Origin: Syntrophaceae bacterium UBA6255
Lineage (GTDB): Bacteria > Desulfobacterota > Syntrophia > Syntrophales > Smithellaceae
DNA: 25,101 nucleotides
Reading direction: 5' to 3'
NCBI GenBank assembly: GCA_002441205.1
Contig: DJVN01000091.1
Coordinates: 1-25,101 of the forward strand
Positions 6,589 through 13,908 of this stretch are shown here, one piece after another. The notes beneath the pieces were generated by a model. That model made no database searches. It was not told where the DNA came from and saw only the letters and a list, made by a program, of their open reading frames with translations. The first letter of the stretch is position 1. The number at the start of each line of letters is the position of its first letter. The position numbers and the translations under genes are program-made.

Positions 6589-7980
6589 ATGAGCGATTCT
6601 GATACTAATTTTGCATTGGCCTTCAAATACGGCGCCTGCGCAATGTGCATTACCAGCATCGACGATGGACGTTTTATCGATGTAAACGACGTGTTTTTAG
6701 ATAACCTGGGATACAAGCGGGAAGAAATTATCGGCCGCACATCTGCCGACATCAATCTCTGGGTTGATCTTTCCGATCGCGACGCCTTGGTGCGGGAGCT
6801 TGCACAAAACGCCAAGGTGACAGAATTTCAGACACATTTCCGTGATAAGGAAGGCAACAACCATCTTGGTCTCACAACAGCCGTAATCATAACAATGGAG
6901 GGCAAACCGTATCTGCTTGCCCAAACCGTAACTCGCACCCTCAATACCAGTGAAATCCGGCTGGCGGAGGATCATATTCGCAAGCGTGAAGCCCAGTACC
7001 GTCTGCTGGCAGACAATATCACAGAGCACGTATGGCTTCGGGATTTAAACTCTCTCAAAATAATTTATATCAGTCCCTCTGTGGAAAAAATGTATGGATA
7101 TTCTTTGAGTGAAATCAGTAATTTTCCTTTGAAAAAACTCCTGACAAAAGAATCTTTTCAGGACATGGTGGATAAATTTATAACTGAAATGCCCAAAGCT
7201 TTAACAACATTGCCCCCTGCTATTCATAAGTATTCATTTGAAACGCAAGCGTACAATAAAGCTGGTCATTTGTTGTGGATGGATAATACCGTAAGTTTCT
7301 TGCGGGATGATAACGGAAATCTTTCATTATTGCTGGGTGAAACCCGGGATATTACCGAGCGCAAATTGACGGAGATAAAACTTCAACAGACCCTTGCCAG
7401 CCTCAAAAGAGCAATCGGCACAACCATTCAGGTTCTGGTGTCTGTTTTGGAAGCAAGAGACCCCTACACAGCCGGTCACCAGTCCCGGTCCGCGGATATA
7501 GCCACCGCTATTGCCGCGGAGATGGGTTTACCTGAAGATAGAATTGAAGGAATCAAAATGGCCAGCATCATCCATGATATCGGGAAACTGACCGTTCCCT
7601 CGGAGATATTGACGAAACCCACGAAACTGACGAACCTTGAATTTTCTCTGATTAAAGAACATTCTCAGAGCGGTTACGAGATGTTGAAAGATGTGGAATC
7701 GCCCTGGCCGCTGGCACAAATTGTTCATCAGCATCACGAGCGGATAAACGGCACTGGCTATCCCAAAAAACTTAAAGGGGATGAAATTCTTATGGAAGCC
7801 CGCATTCTAGCTGTGGCAGATGTCATCGAAGCCATGGCTTCCGATCGTCCTTATCGTCCATCATTGGGCATTGCGACAGCGCTTGAAGAGATTGAGAAAA
7901 ACAAGGGAATTCTTTATGACGGCGTTGTCGCCGAAGCCTGCTTGAGATTATTCCGCGATAAAGGATATCAACCGACGTAG
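6589..7980 (+). CDS. PAS-PAS-HD-GYP cyclic di-GMP phosphodiesterase
   Basis: A 463-aa cytosolic sensor enzyme expected to hydrolyse cyclic di-GMP. A first PAS domain (about residues 5-120 of the product, FALAFKYGACAMCITSIDDG) is followed by a second PAS/PAC (about 135-265, ending GETRDITERK), a short coiled linker and a C-terminal HD-GYP domain (about 275-463). Key residues are present: GH in YTAGHQSR, the metal-binding HD in HDIGK, HQHHE, and the GYP in NGTGYP. There are no membrane segments, so the PAS domains would sense an intracellular cue. The frame is open to an ATG at 6571, but only the ATG at 6589 has AGAGGA at a usable distance. It is the likely counterpart of the diguanylate cyclase at 2738. 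Confidence 0.92.
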   Translation: MSDSDTNFALAFKYGACAMCITSIDDGRFIDVNDVFLDNLGYKREEIIGRTSADINLWVDLSDRDALVRELAQNAKVTEFQTHFRDKEGNNHLGLTTAVIITMEGKPYLLAQTVTRTLNTSEIRLAEDHIRKREAQYRLLADNITEHVWLRDLNSLKIIYISPSVEKMYGYSLSEISNFPLKKLLTKESFQDMVDKFITEMPKALTTLPPAIHKYSFETQAYNKAGHLLWMDNTVSFLRDDNGNLSLLLGETRDITERKLTEIKLQQTLASLKRAIGTTIQVLVSVLEARDPYTAGHQSRSADIATAIAAEMGLPEDRIEGIKMASIIHDIGKLTVPSEILTKPTKLTNLEFSLIKEHSQSGYEMLKDVESPWPLAQIVHQHHERINGTGYPKKLKGDEILMEARILAVADVIEAMASDRPYRPSLGIATALEEIEKNKGILYDGVVAEACLRLFRDKGYQPT

Positions 7981-8029
7981 TTAGATTTAAATTTCGATGC
8001 GCTCCGCTTCTGAAACGTTGGACTCACTG

Positions 8030-8050
8030 TTGCGCTCCTGGGATAGTTTC
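8030..8050. repeat. Left arm of a 21-bp inverted repeat
   Basis: Nineteen of 21 bases match the reverse complement of 9163-9183; core TGCGCTCCT-N-GGATAGTTTC. The two arms enclose the gene at 8215-8934 and its promoter. Confidence 0.6.
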
Positions 8051-8085
8051 CAATCCCGGTGCGCCTCATTTCGGAATTGGAGTTT

Positions 8086-8210
8086 TCACTACGACTTACA
8101 TTTTAGTGAGCCTTGATTTTCGAAACGCAGAGCACGAAAATCTTAGAGTGGGCTATCGCGCCACCTTGAAGTGGCGGGGACAAACTTCACTACACTCGTC
8201 TTTAGCGAGT
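8086..8210. terminator. Cluster of four short inverted repeats between convergent genes
   Basis: Four perfect dyads follow one another: TCACTA/TAGTGA (8086-8091, 8104-8109), GATTTTCG/CGAAAATC (8115-8122, 8135-8142), CGCCAC/GTGGCG (8159-8164, 8171-8176) and ACTCG/CGAGT (8194-8198, 8206-8210). They fill the gap between the plus-strand HD-GYP gene and the minus-strand gene ending at 8215, so a bidirectional termination or RNA-stabilising role is likely. None has a clean T-run, so the call is tentative. Confidence 0.4.
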
Positions 8211-8214
8211 CTTG

Positions 8215-8934
8215 TTAAATATATCCTTCAAACAAATAATACAAATCATCTACCATCTTGCTGTCTATGGAGAAATTTACGATTTTGGCAAAATAATCAA
8301 GCACAACAACTGCCATAAGATTGGAGTCTTTCGTGTCTATCGTCTTGAGTCTTTTTAAAAAGCTTTTATTGACTATTTTTACATTCTCATAAGCTTCAGT
8401 TAGTTTTTTCAAATCCCATTCAGCTTTTCCGCCATGTCTATATGAAAAATATTGGGATACCAAAAACATTGAAATGGCGCGATAAATGGTTTCTTCCATT
8501 GTGGCAAAGGGCAGATGAAAACGCACCATCGGTTTTAACTTCTCCATAACAGGGCACCCGCTGGTGACCATGTATATGCCGATCAAGGAACTAACGCCCT
8601 GCTGCAAAGTTACTTTTTTAAGATAGGTTCTCTCGTTTGCAGTCACAATAACCTCGACCGGCTCAGAAGAAACGAATATGCTGAAGTAATCTATGATATC
8701 TTCTAAGTTCACGGCGATGGGGCAGAATTTGTTTTTCCGTTCATTCAGGGTACAGTTAGGGCATTTGCAACGGTTGAGTTTTGTCCATTCGGGGCAGTAT
8801 TTTTCTCCTGTTTGTATAATGTTCAGAGAGAATCTGTCTAACTCAATGTTAAACTCTGCCTCCTCCCCGCTTTTGAATATAAATTTGTAATTATATTTTA
8901 TTTTATCAGCGGAGCTGCGTAGAAAATCATCCAT
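8215..8934 (-). CDS. Uncharacterised cysteine-containing protein (DUF6901-like)
   Basis: A 239-aa soluble protein of unknown function. The N-terminal part (YNYKFIFKSGEEAEFNIELD) is beta-rich. A cysteine cluster follows at about residues 47-73: CPEWTKLNRC, CPNC and FCPIAVNL, with another TSGCP later. It could hold a metal, but no standard zinc-finger or ferredoxin spacing is met. The C-terminal half is helical. The layout resembles proteins I recall being labelled DUF6901 in delta-proteobacteria; this is from memory and unchecked. AGGAGG nine bases before the ATG at 8934 fixes the start, rather than the longer reading from 8958. It has its own promoter and leader dyad and lies between the arms of an inverted repeat. 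Confidence 0.7.
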   Translation of the reverse strand: MDDFLRSSADKIKYNYKFIFKSGEEAEFNIELDRFSLNIIQTGEKYCPEWTKLNRCKCPNCTLNERKNKFCPIAVNLEDIIDYFSIFVSSEPVEVIVTANERTYLKKVTLQQGVSSLIGIYMVTSGCPVMEKLKPMVRFHLPFATMEETIYRAISMFLVSQYFSYRHGGKAEWDLKKLTEAYENVKIVNKSFLKRLKTIDTKDSNLMAVVVLDYFAKIVNFSIDSKMVDDLYYLFEGYI

Positions 8935-8980
8935 GGTTGATTCCCTCCTGTAAATCATCTTCTAATTTCACTACAAGGCC

Positions 8981-9008
8981 AATGATCTCTTTTTAGTGCG
9001 AGATCATT
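8981..9008. promoter_or_regulatory. Perfect 9-bp inverted repeat in the leader of the 8215-8934 gene
   Basis: AATGATCTC, ten bases, GAGATCATT. It lies immediately downstream of the expected transcription start of the minus-strand promoter, so it could be a repressor operator or a leader stem-loop. It is 47 bases upstream of the start codon. Confidence 0.5.
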
Positions 9009-9017
9009 TATTGTTTA

Positions 9018-9044
9018 ATTATATGAAAAGATGTTTTCTGTCAA
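9018..9044 (-). promoter_or_regulatory. Sigma70-type promoter of the 8215-8934 gene
   Basis: On the minus strand TTGACA (9044 to 9039) and TATAAT (9023 to 9018) are both perfect, but only 15 bases separate them. The short spacer implies a weak or activator-assisted promoter. Confidence 0.5.
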
Positions 9045-9162
9045 TTATGAGTGATCATTGAGTGACGCTTAACGAAATTCAATCATCACAAGAAAGGCAT
9101 GGTGAAATTTGTAAATCCTAGTTACACTTGTTGAGCGCGAGAGAAATGCTCGAAGCATGAGT

Positions 9163-9183
9163 GAAACTATCCTAGGAGCGCAG
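9163..9183. repeat. Right arm of a 21-bp inverted repeat
   Basis: Reverse complement of 8030-8050 with two mismatches. Extending seven more bases outward keeps partial similarity (23 of 28 overall). Confidence 0.6.
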
Positions 9184-9286
9184 CGACGAGGAACAGTTCT
9201 CACATTTTTTCTGATTATTTCCGAAAATAATTTATATCGCAAGACCTGACCCGTTTATGTTTTTATAAGCAACATCTTAACAATAC

Positions 9287-9315
9287 TTGCTTTCTTTTAA
9301 ATTCATTATTAAATT
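9287..9315 (+). promoter_or_regulatory. Candidate sigma70 promoter of the STAS-like gene at 9347
   Basis: TTGCTT (9287-9292), 17 bases, TAAATT (9310-9315), about 30 bases ahead of the start codon. Both boxes deviate from consensus. Confidence 0.4.
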
Positions 9316-9346
9316 AAGACAAAGTAAATATTTAAGGAGATGAATT

Positions 9347-9709
9347 ATGCCAAGCTATAAGTGGATGGAACATAAAGGTAAAAGAATATTTTACATGGAC
9401 ATTGCAACTCCGAATTCCGAAGAGTTGAAAGACATCACATCACAAATAGAACTGATATATGAAAAAGAACCTCCCAAATCGATACTCTCCCTCTGTAACG
9501 TAACAGGTATTGCCATCAAGCCTGAATCAATTCAGATACTCAAAAATTTCACCAAACATAATGAGCCGTATGTGAAAATGACCGCTATTATAGGAGTCGA
9601 GGGCCTTAAACTGGTAATTTTCAACTCACTGCTTGCTTTTACAAAACGTAAAAACCTGATTTTAAAGAATACAAAAGAAGAAGCCTTGGATTGGCTCGCT
9701 TGTCAGTAA
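9347..9709 (+). CDS. STAS/SpoIIAA-like stand-alone domain protein, type A
   Basis: A 120-aa single-domain protein of the same family as those at 1478, 16024 and 16467. It has HKGKRIFYMDIA at the N-terminus, the strand SILSLCNVTG, TAIIGVEGLKLVIFNSLLAFT and the C-terminal TKEEALDWLACQ. No DSSG phospho-acceptor motif is present. AAGGAG lies seven bases before the ATG. The gene stands alone; the only thing downstream is a decayed symporter fragment. Family role presumably protein-protein signalling; partner unknown. Confidence 0.8.
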   Translation: MPSYKWMEHKGKRIFYMDIATPNSEELKDITSQIELIYEKEPPKSILSLCNVTGIAIKPESIQILKNFTKHNEPYVKMTAIIGVEGLKLVIFNSLLAFTKRKNLILKNTKEEALDWLACQ

Positions 9710-9771
9710 ATATTTTAAATAATGAAAAAAATGAGATTAGTGAGGCGAAAAAAAACGCGTAAACCGTATAA

Positions 9772-10002
9772 GAGGGAACCGCGTGGTGTGCGCTTTTCGG
9801 GAGGCGTCCCTACTTGTACGGCGCGCTCGCCGGCATGATTGACGGAGGCGGGATGATCTTTGTCTGGAAATATCTTGTGTGTCCCCTCGGTGGGGCGTGA
9901 AACATCGATGAACTCCTGCCCGCTTTCATTACCGCGTGCGTTGCCATCATTACCCTCAGCCGGCTTACCAAGGCACCCGACAAAGAAATTACCGACGGGT
10001 GA
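9772..10002 (+). pseudogene. Remnant of a sodium/solute symporter (PutP-like) C-terminus
   Basis: Reading the frame of 9781 gives ALFGRRPYLYGALAGMI, then MIFVWKYLV, PLGGA, an in-frame TGA at 9898-9900, NIDELLPAFITACVAIITLSRLTKAPDKEI and a stop at 10000-10002. This order, with the YGALAGM helix start, the VWKYL segment, the E-LLPAF helix and the closing KAPDKEI, matches the last helices of solute:sodium symporters of the proline permease type. The TGA stands where many homologues have a residue between GG and ELLP. Upstream the frame closes at TAA (9769-9771), so the first 80-85 % of the gene is gone. It is a relic, not a working gene. Confidence 0.75.
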
Positions 10003-10028
10003 TTCAGTTGTAAGAAAGGATACTTTTC

Positions 10029-11744
10029 ATGAAGTGTCTGTATAGGAATCTTGCGGTCAGTTTTATATATCTGATCATTATAGTCCTTTTCTTTCATGTT
10101 TATTTTGTTTCGTTTTCCACGGCCCTCATCGGTCCACCTGAAGATAACATGCAGGAATTATGGGCAACGTGGTATAGTCAAACAACGCTTGATACTGACC
10201 CCTCTGCTTTCTTTTATACGAAATACCTGTCCTATCCCCAAGGTACATCGCTTTTATATTATCCGTTCTCCCACCCGAATTATGTTGCTATGTATATAGT
10301 ACGCTACGTCCTTGGACTCGGATCTGACATCAACACGTTCATATTTCTTTACAACTTCTTCCAGCTCATCTCATTCTATTTGGGGGCGATGGGCGCCTAT
10401 TTACTAACGCGACTTTTTGTTAAAAATGAAACATTGGCGATCATCAGCGGTTTTATCTTTGGCTTTAGTCCATTCCATCTGGCCCATGCGCTTCATCATC
10501 TGCACGTCGGAGCTATAAGCTTCGTTCCTTTTTTTGTTTATTGCTTCATAAGATATATGCGTGAAAGAAAAACGTACTTTGCCATCATGTCCATTTTATT
10601 TTGGGCATTAAGCGCACTTTCCTGTTGGTACTATTTGGTCTATATCGGTTACTTCGTCGTTTTTTATTATGTGTTTTATGCGATAAAGAAAAGAGCAATG
10701 CTTTGGAATGACATGCTCTTGCCCATAATATCGATCACATTTTTTGTGATGTTGCTGTTGTCGCCGCTTATCATCCCGATGATTCTTGCAACCAGTCCAA
10801 GCGTATATGCGGAAGGGCACAACTATTATGTTGCCGACCTTCTTGGATTCATTACATTCCATCCCTATCATTTGCTGTCGAAACTGGGAGCGCCTATTTA
10901 CTCACACTTCCAGGGCAATGGCTGGGAGATGACAGTCTATATCGGACTGGCAAACGCGGCGCTTCTCATCGTTGCTTTTTTAAAGAAATATTACAAAAAG
11001 ATTGAGAATTTGGGCTTTTGCATGGCATGCATACTTTTTTTTATGATTTTGTCGTTCGGATCATATCTCCACATAGCCGGTCAGATGCTGTACGTTCCTC
11101 TTCCAACGTTGCTTTCAGAATACATACCTTTGCTCAAGCATGTGCGGACACCATCGAGGGCCGTGATATTTGTCTATCTCTTTGCGGGTGTTTCTGTAGC
11201 CATGATTGTTGAATATCTTTTCATGAAGAAGAGGAGAACCATTGCAATGATAACTTTATGTTTGCTTTCACTTATTACTTTCATAGATTTCTATCCTTCA
11301 AAACTTGAATCAACCCCCATAATCTGTCCTCCTGTTTATGCTTTAATTAACAAGGATACTTCAAAAGATTTCGGTATTGTCAATCTTCCCGTGACTTATC
11401 TGCAAAGCAACAGATATATGATGTTCCAGGCAGCATGTTTGCAAAAGCCTATGGCCAACGGATACATCGGTCGAAATTTGCTAAATCCACTAATCGACAC
11501 CATCAATATGTCCGATATTGAAGTGCAAAAAGATGAATTGAAGAAGGAAAAGATTAAATATATCGTGGTACATAAGCAACAGGCAGACGAAGGAATCTAT
11601 AAAGCGCATCGCTATGGTGATCAGTATAAAGATTATGATCAATTGATAAACGAAGAAATTGCATTAAAAACTATCAATGAATACAAAAATTATTATAGGT
11701 TAATACATGAAGACAATTTTACAGCACTTCTTCAAGTCTATTAA
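10029..11744 (+). CDS. Polytopic membrane protein, GT-C glycosyltransferase-like
   Basis: A 571-aa inner-membrane protein with about ten or more hydrophobic helices over residues 8-420 and a soluble C-terminal portion of about 150 residues. The N-terminal loop GPPEDNMQELW followed by YLSYPQGTSLLYYPFSHPN and the later GFSPFHLAHALHHLH region resemble GT-C transferases (dolichyl/undecaprenyl-phosphate sugar-dependent, GT39-like or YfhO-like), where an acidic residue in the first periplasmic loop is catalytic. The D/E in PEDN would be that residue. Acceptor and sugar cannot be told. Start supported by AAAGGA eight bases upstream. It sits alone between two decayed genes. Confidence 0.65.
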   Translation: MKCLYRNLAVSFIYLIIIVLFFHVYFVSFSTALIGPPEDNMQELWATWYSQTTLDTDPSAFFYTKYLSYPQGTSLLYYPFSHPNYVAMYIVRYVLGLGSDINTFIFLYNFFQLISFYLGAMGAYLLTRLFVKNETLAIISGFIFGFSPFHLAHALHHLHVGAISFVPFFVYCFIRYMRERKTYFAIMSILFWALSALSCWYYLVYIGYFVVFYYVFYAIKKRAMLWNDMLLPIISITFFVMLLLSPLIIPMILATSPSVYAEGHNYYVADLLGFITFHPYHLLSKLGAPIYSHFQGNGWEMTVYIGLANAALLIVAFLKKYYKKIENLGFCMACILFFMILSFGSYLHIAGQMLYVPLPTLLSEYIPLLKHVRTPSRAVIFVYLFAGVSVAMIVEYLFMKKRRTIAMITLCLLSLITFIDFYPSKLESTPIICPPVYALINKDTSKDFGIVNLPVTYLQSNRYMMFQAACLQKPMANGYIGRNLLNPLIDTINMSDIEVQKDELKKEKIKYIVVHKQQADEGIYKAHRYGDQYKDYDQLINEEIALKTINEYKNYYRLIHEDNFTALLQVY

Positions 11745-11753
11745 TACATGAAA

Positions 11754-12353
11754 TCACCATATTTCAGTAACACATTTAGAGATGAAGAAATCGTCGGTAA
11801 AAAAGAGATTCGTGTATCCCCAATCGGCATATTTAATCAGTTGCCGCAATGTTGTATCGACCGAAGCGAATTAATATTTGCCATATCGCTTGTTGACGAT
11901 GCAGAATTCGCAATTCCAGTTGCAGCCGCGTCCCCGATTGATGGGCAAATAACTCCATCTTTTTTTCAGGAATTTAATCAAGGTCAGATCCGGATCGGCC
12001 AACTCATCCAAATCGTCAATTGGCTGACGCTTTCCGGTAAAGATGTATGCGCCGTTATCGTCAAGAAAGCTGATGCCCTTTACCTGAGATAATCCTGGCC
12101 GGTTTAACAAAACACCGTGGCCGGATATCAATATCTCCCGCAGTTCCAAAATGATCTTTTCGCCTTCATCATGAACGACAATGTCAATGCCGGATTCGAG
12201 CGCTTCCTGCGGCAGGGCATCCACATGGCTGCCGCCCGCAATGGTTAAGGCGCCAAAGTCCTTGTATTGGGTGGCTACAGAATACGTGCGGGGTATCGAA
12301 TTGTTCATGCCGCGGCAGAACAACGCAATCTGCGCCGGTTGTCTGGCCTGCAA
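11754..12353 (-). pseudogene. Decayed B12-binding radical SAM protein
   Basis: Reading leftward, the B12-binding part is recognisable (DFGALTIAGGSHVDALPQ, then GIDIVVHDEGE), followed by PDLTLIKFLKKRWS and the radical SAM cluster motif CNWNCEFC (CxxxCxxC). Twenty-four bases past the last cysteine the frame hits TAA (complement of 11871-11873). It then continues in the same frame with TLRQLIKYADWGYTNLFFTDDFF, the next conserved block, until TGA at 11754-11756. The N-terminus begins abruptly from a TTG without a ribosome binding site; upstream similarity is lost in another frame. The rest of the radical SAM barrel is absent. A truncated product without function is most likely. Confidence 0.75.
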
Positions 12354-12400
12354 AAAGGAATGATCGGGCTGGCTGTCGAGATTCTGCGGTGCAGGGATAA

Positions 12401-12417
12401 GGGGGATTCAATCCCCC
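12401..12417 (-). terminator. GC-rich hairpin after trkH
   Basis: GGGGGAT, loop TCA, ATCCCCC: a perfect seven-pair stem, 43 bases past the trkH stop. It lacks a proper T-run (only TT follows on the minus strand), so termination is plausible but not certain. Confidence 0.4.
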
Positions 12418-12459
12418 TCCTTGCTGTTCAAGATGCCACACGGCTTGCCGCGGGGAGTT

Positions 12460-13908
12460 TCACTTGCGCCAGAATGCGGGCATCAGCAGGACAATGATCG
12501 TGTAAATCTCGAGACGGCCGAGCAGCATGCCGAAGATGAGAATCCATTTTCCGATCAAGGGAACACCGGCAAAATTATCCATGGGTCCGACACTGCCGAG
12601 ACCGGGCCCGACATTTCCTATGCATGTCGCCATGGCGGTGAGCGCCGAAATCATATCCAGGCCCAGAGCGGCCAGCGCGATAACGCCGATAATAAAAATT
12701 CCCATGTACAGAAAGAAAAATCCCCAGATACTTCGCAGGATCGCTTGAGAAACCGGTGTTTTGCCCAGCTTGACCATCGTGGATGCGTGGGGATGGATGA
12801 TCCTGAAGATTTCGAGGTAGCAATGTTTTGCCAGCAAAATGATACGCATAATCTTAATGCCGCCGCCGGTCGAACCGGCCATACTGCCAAAAAACATGCA
12901 TACAAATAGAATGGTTTGCGAAAACGCCGGCCATTTCTCATAATCAGCCGTCACAAAACCTGTCGTGGTAATCATGGAGACGACCTGAAAGGAAGCGAAT
13001 TGGAAGGCATCGAAGATTCGCGCATAAACGGTTCCGTAAACATCCGCGAAGACCAGGATGATAAAAGCGGCGACGATTCCGATATATGTGCGTAATTCCG
13101 GGTCGCGGAAGAATTGTTTGGGATGTCCCGTGACCAGTTTGTAATGGAGCGAAAAATTAATGCCTGCCAGGAACATGAAAATCAAAATGGTAAAATCTAC
13201 AAAGGCGCTCTGGTAATATCCCACGCTTCCATTCTTGGGGGAAAATCCACCGGTGGGCAGGGTGGCAAAACTATGGCAAATTGAATCGTACAGGGACAGG
13301 CCTCCGAAAAGCAGAAGCAGGATTTGAAAGACCGTCATAAAAATATAAATTTTCCACAGCAATTGGGCCGTGCTGGAGATCCGGGGCGTCAGTTTATCGA
13401 CAACGGGACTGGGCGTTTCGGCTTTGTAAAGCTGCATGCCTCCGATGCCGAGAAAAGGGAGAATGGCGATGGACAAAACGATAATTCCCATGCCTCCCAT
13501 CCACTGGGTCTGTGCGCGCCAAAGAAGAATAGCGGGTGGCAGAGCCTCGATATTGTTTAGAATGCTGGCGCCGGTTGTTGTAAAGCCGGATATGGATTCG
13601 AAATAGGCGAGCGTAAAATCAGGAATGGCGCACGAAATGATATACGGCAGGGTCGATGTCAATCCGGCAATAATCCATCCTAGAGAAACGATGACGATTC
13701 CATCCCGGTGACTCAGATAAAAATCCTGATGACCGCGGCTGAGCATAAATACCAGTCCGCCGATACCGCATGTCACCATAATGGAAATTAAAAAAGCCCA
13801 TGCCGTGCCGTCATGATAATAAAGAGCGGCAAAAAACGGCAGGCCCATGGATAAGCCCAGACAGAAGACCAGAACGGCCAGCATGTATGAAATCAGGCGG
13901 GCATTCAT
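12460..13908 (-). CDS. trkH: Potassium uptake protein TrkH/KtrB family
   Basis: A 482-aa inner-membrane subunit that forms the ion path of the Trk/Ktr potassium uptake system; its partner TrkA is encoded immediately upstream. The four pore loops with their selectivity-filter glycines are visible in order: ISGFTTTGASIL, ATLPTGGFSP, SMITTTGFVTAD and TCIGNVGPGLG. The stretch GSMAGSTGGGIKIMR is characteristic of the M3-M4 region. The length is normal. The frame is open to 13941, but the preferred ATG at 13908 overlaps the trkA stop as TGATG and has GGAG eight bases upstream, so translation of the two subunits is coupled. Confidence 0.93.
   Translation of the reverse strand: MNARLISYMLAVLVFCLGLSMGLPFFAALYYHDGTAWAFLISIMVTCGIGGLVFMLSRGHQDFYLSHRDGIVIVSLGWIIAGLTSTLPYIISCAIPDFTLAYFESISGFTTTGASILNNIEALPPAILLWRAQTQWMGGMGIIVLSIAILPFLGIGGMQLYKAETPSPVVDKLTPRISSTAQLLWKIYIFMTVFQILLLLFGGLSLYDSICHSFATLPTGGFSPKNGSVGYYQSAFVDFTILIFMFLAGINFSLHYKLVTGHPKQFFRDPELRTYIGIVAAFIILVFADVYGTVYARIFDAFQFASFQVVSMITTTGFVTADYEKWPAFSQTILFVCMFFGSMAGSTGGGIKIMRIILLAKHCYLEIFRIIHPHASTMVKLGKTPVSQAILRSIWGFFFLYMGIFIIGVIALAALGLDMISALTAMATCIGNVGPGLGSVGPMDNFAGVPLIGKWILIFGMLLGRLEIYTIIVLLMPAFWRK

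Larger units (their letters stand above)
8935..9346. other. Intergenic region with divergent promoters
   Basis: No supported gene. It holds the minus-strand promoter and leader dyad of the 8215-8934 gene, the right repeat arm, and a plus-strand promoter candidate for the STAS-like gene at 9347. GATCATT occurs within the dyad and again at 9052-9058. Confidence 0.5.

Noticed and set aside
8106..8318. 70-codon plus-strand ORF
   Set aside because: Runs through the hairpin cluster and into the antisense of the 8215-8934 gene; no start signal.
12421..12909. 162-codon plus-strand ORF
   Set aside because: Antisense to trkH; composition is typical of a shadow frame (H, D, N, Q rich).
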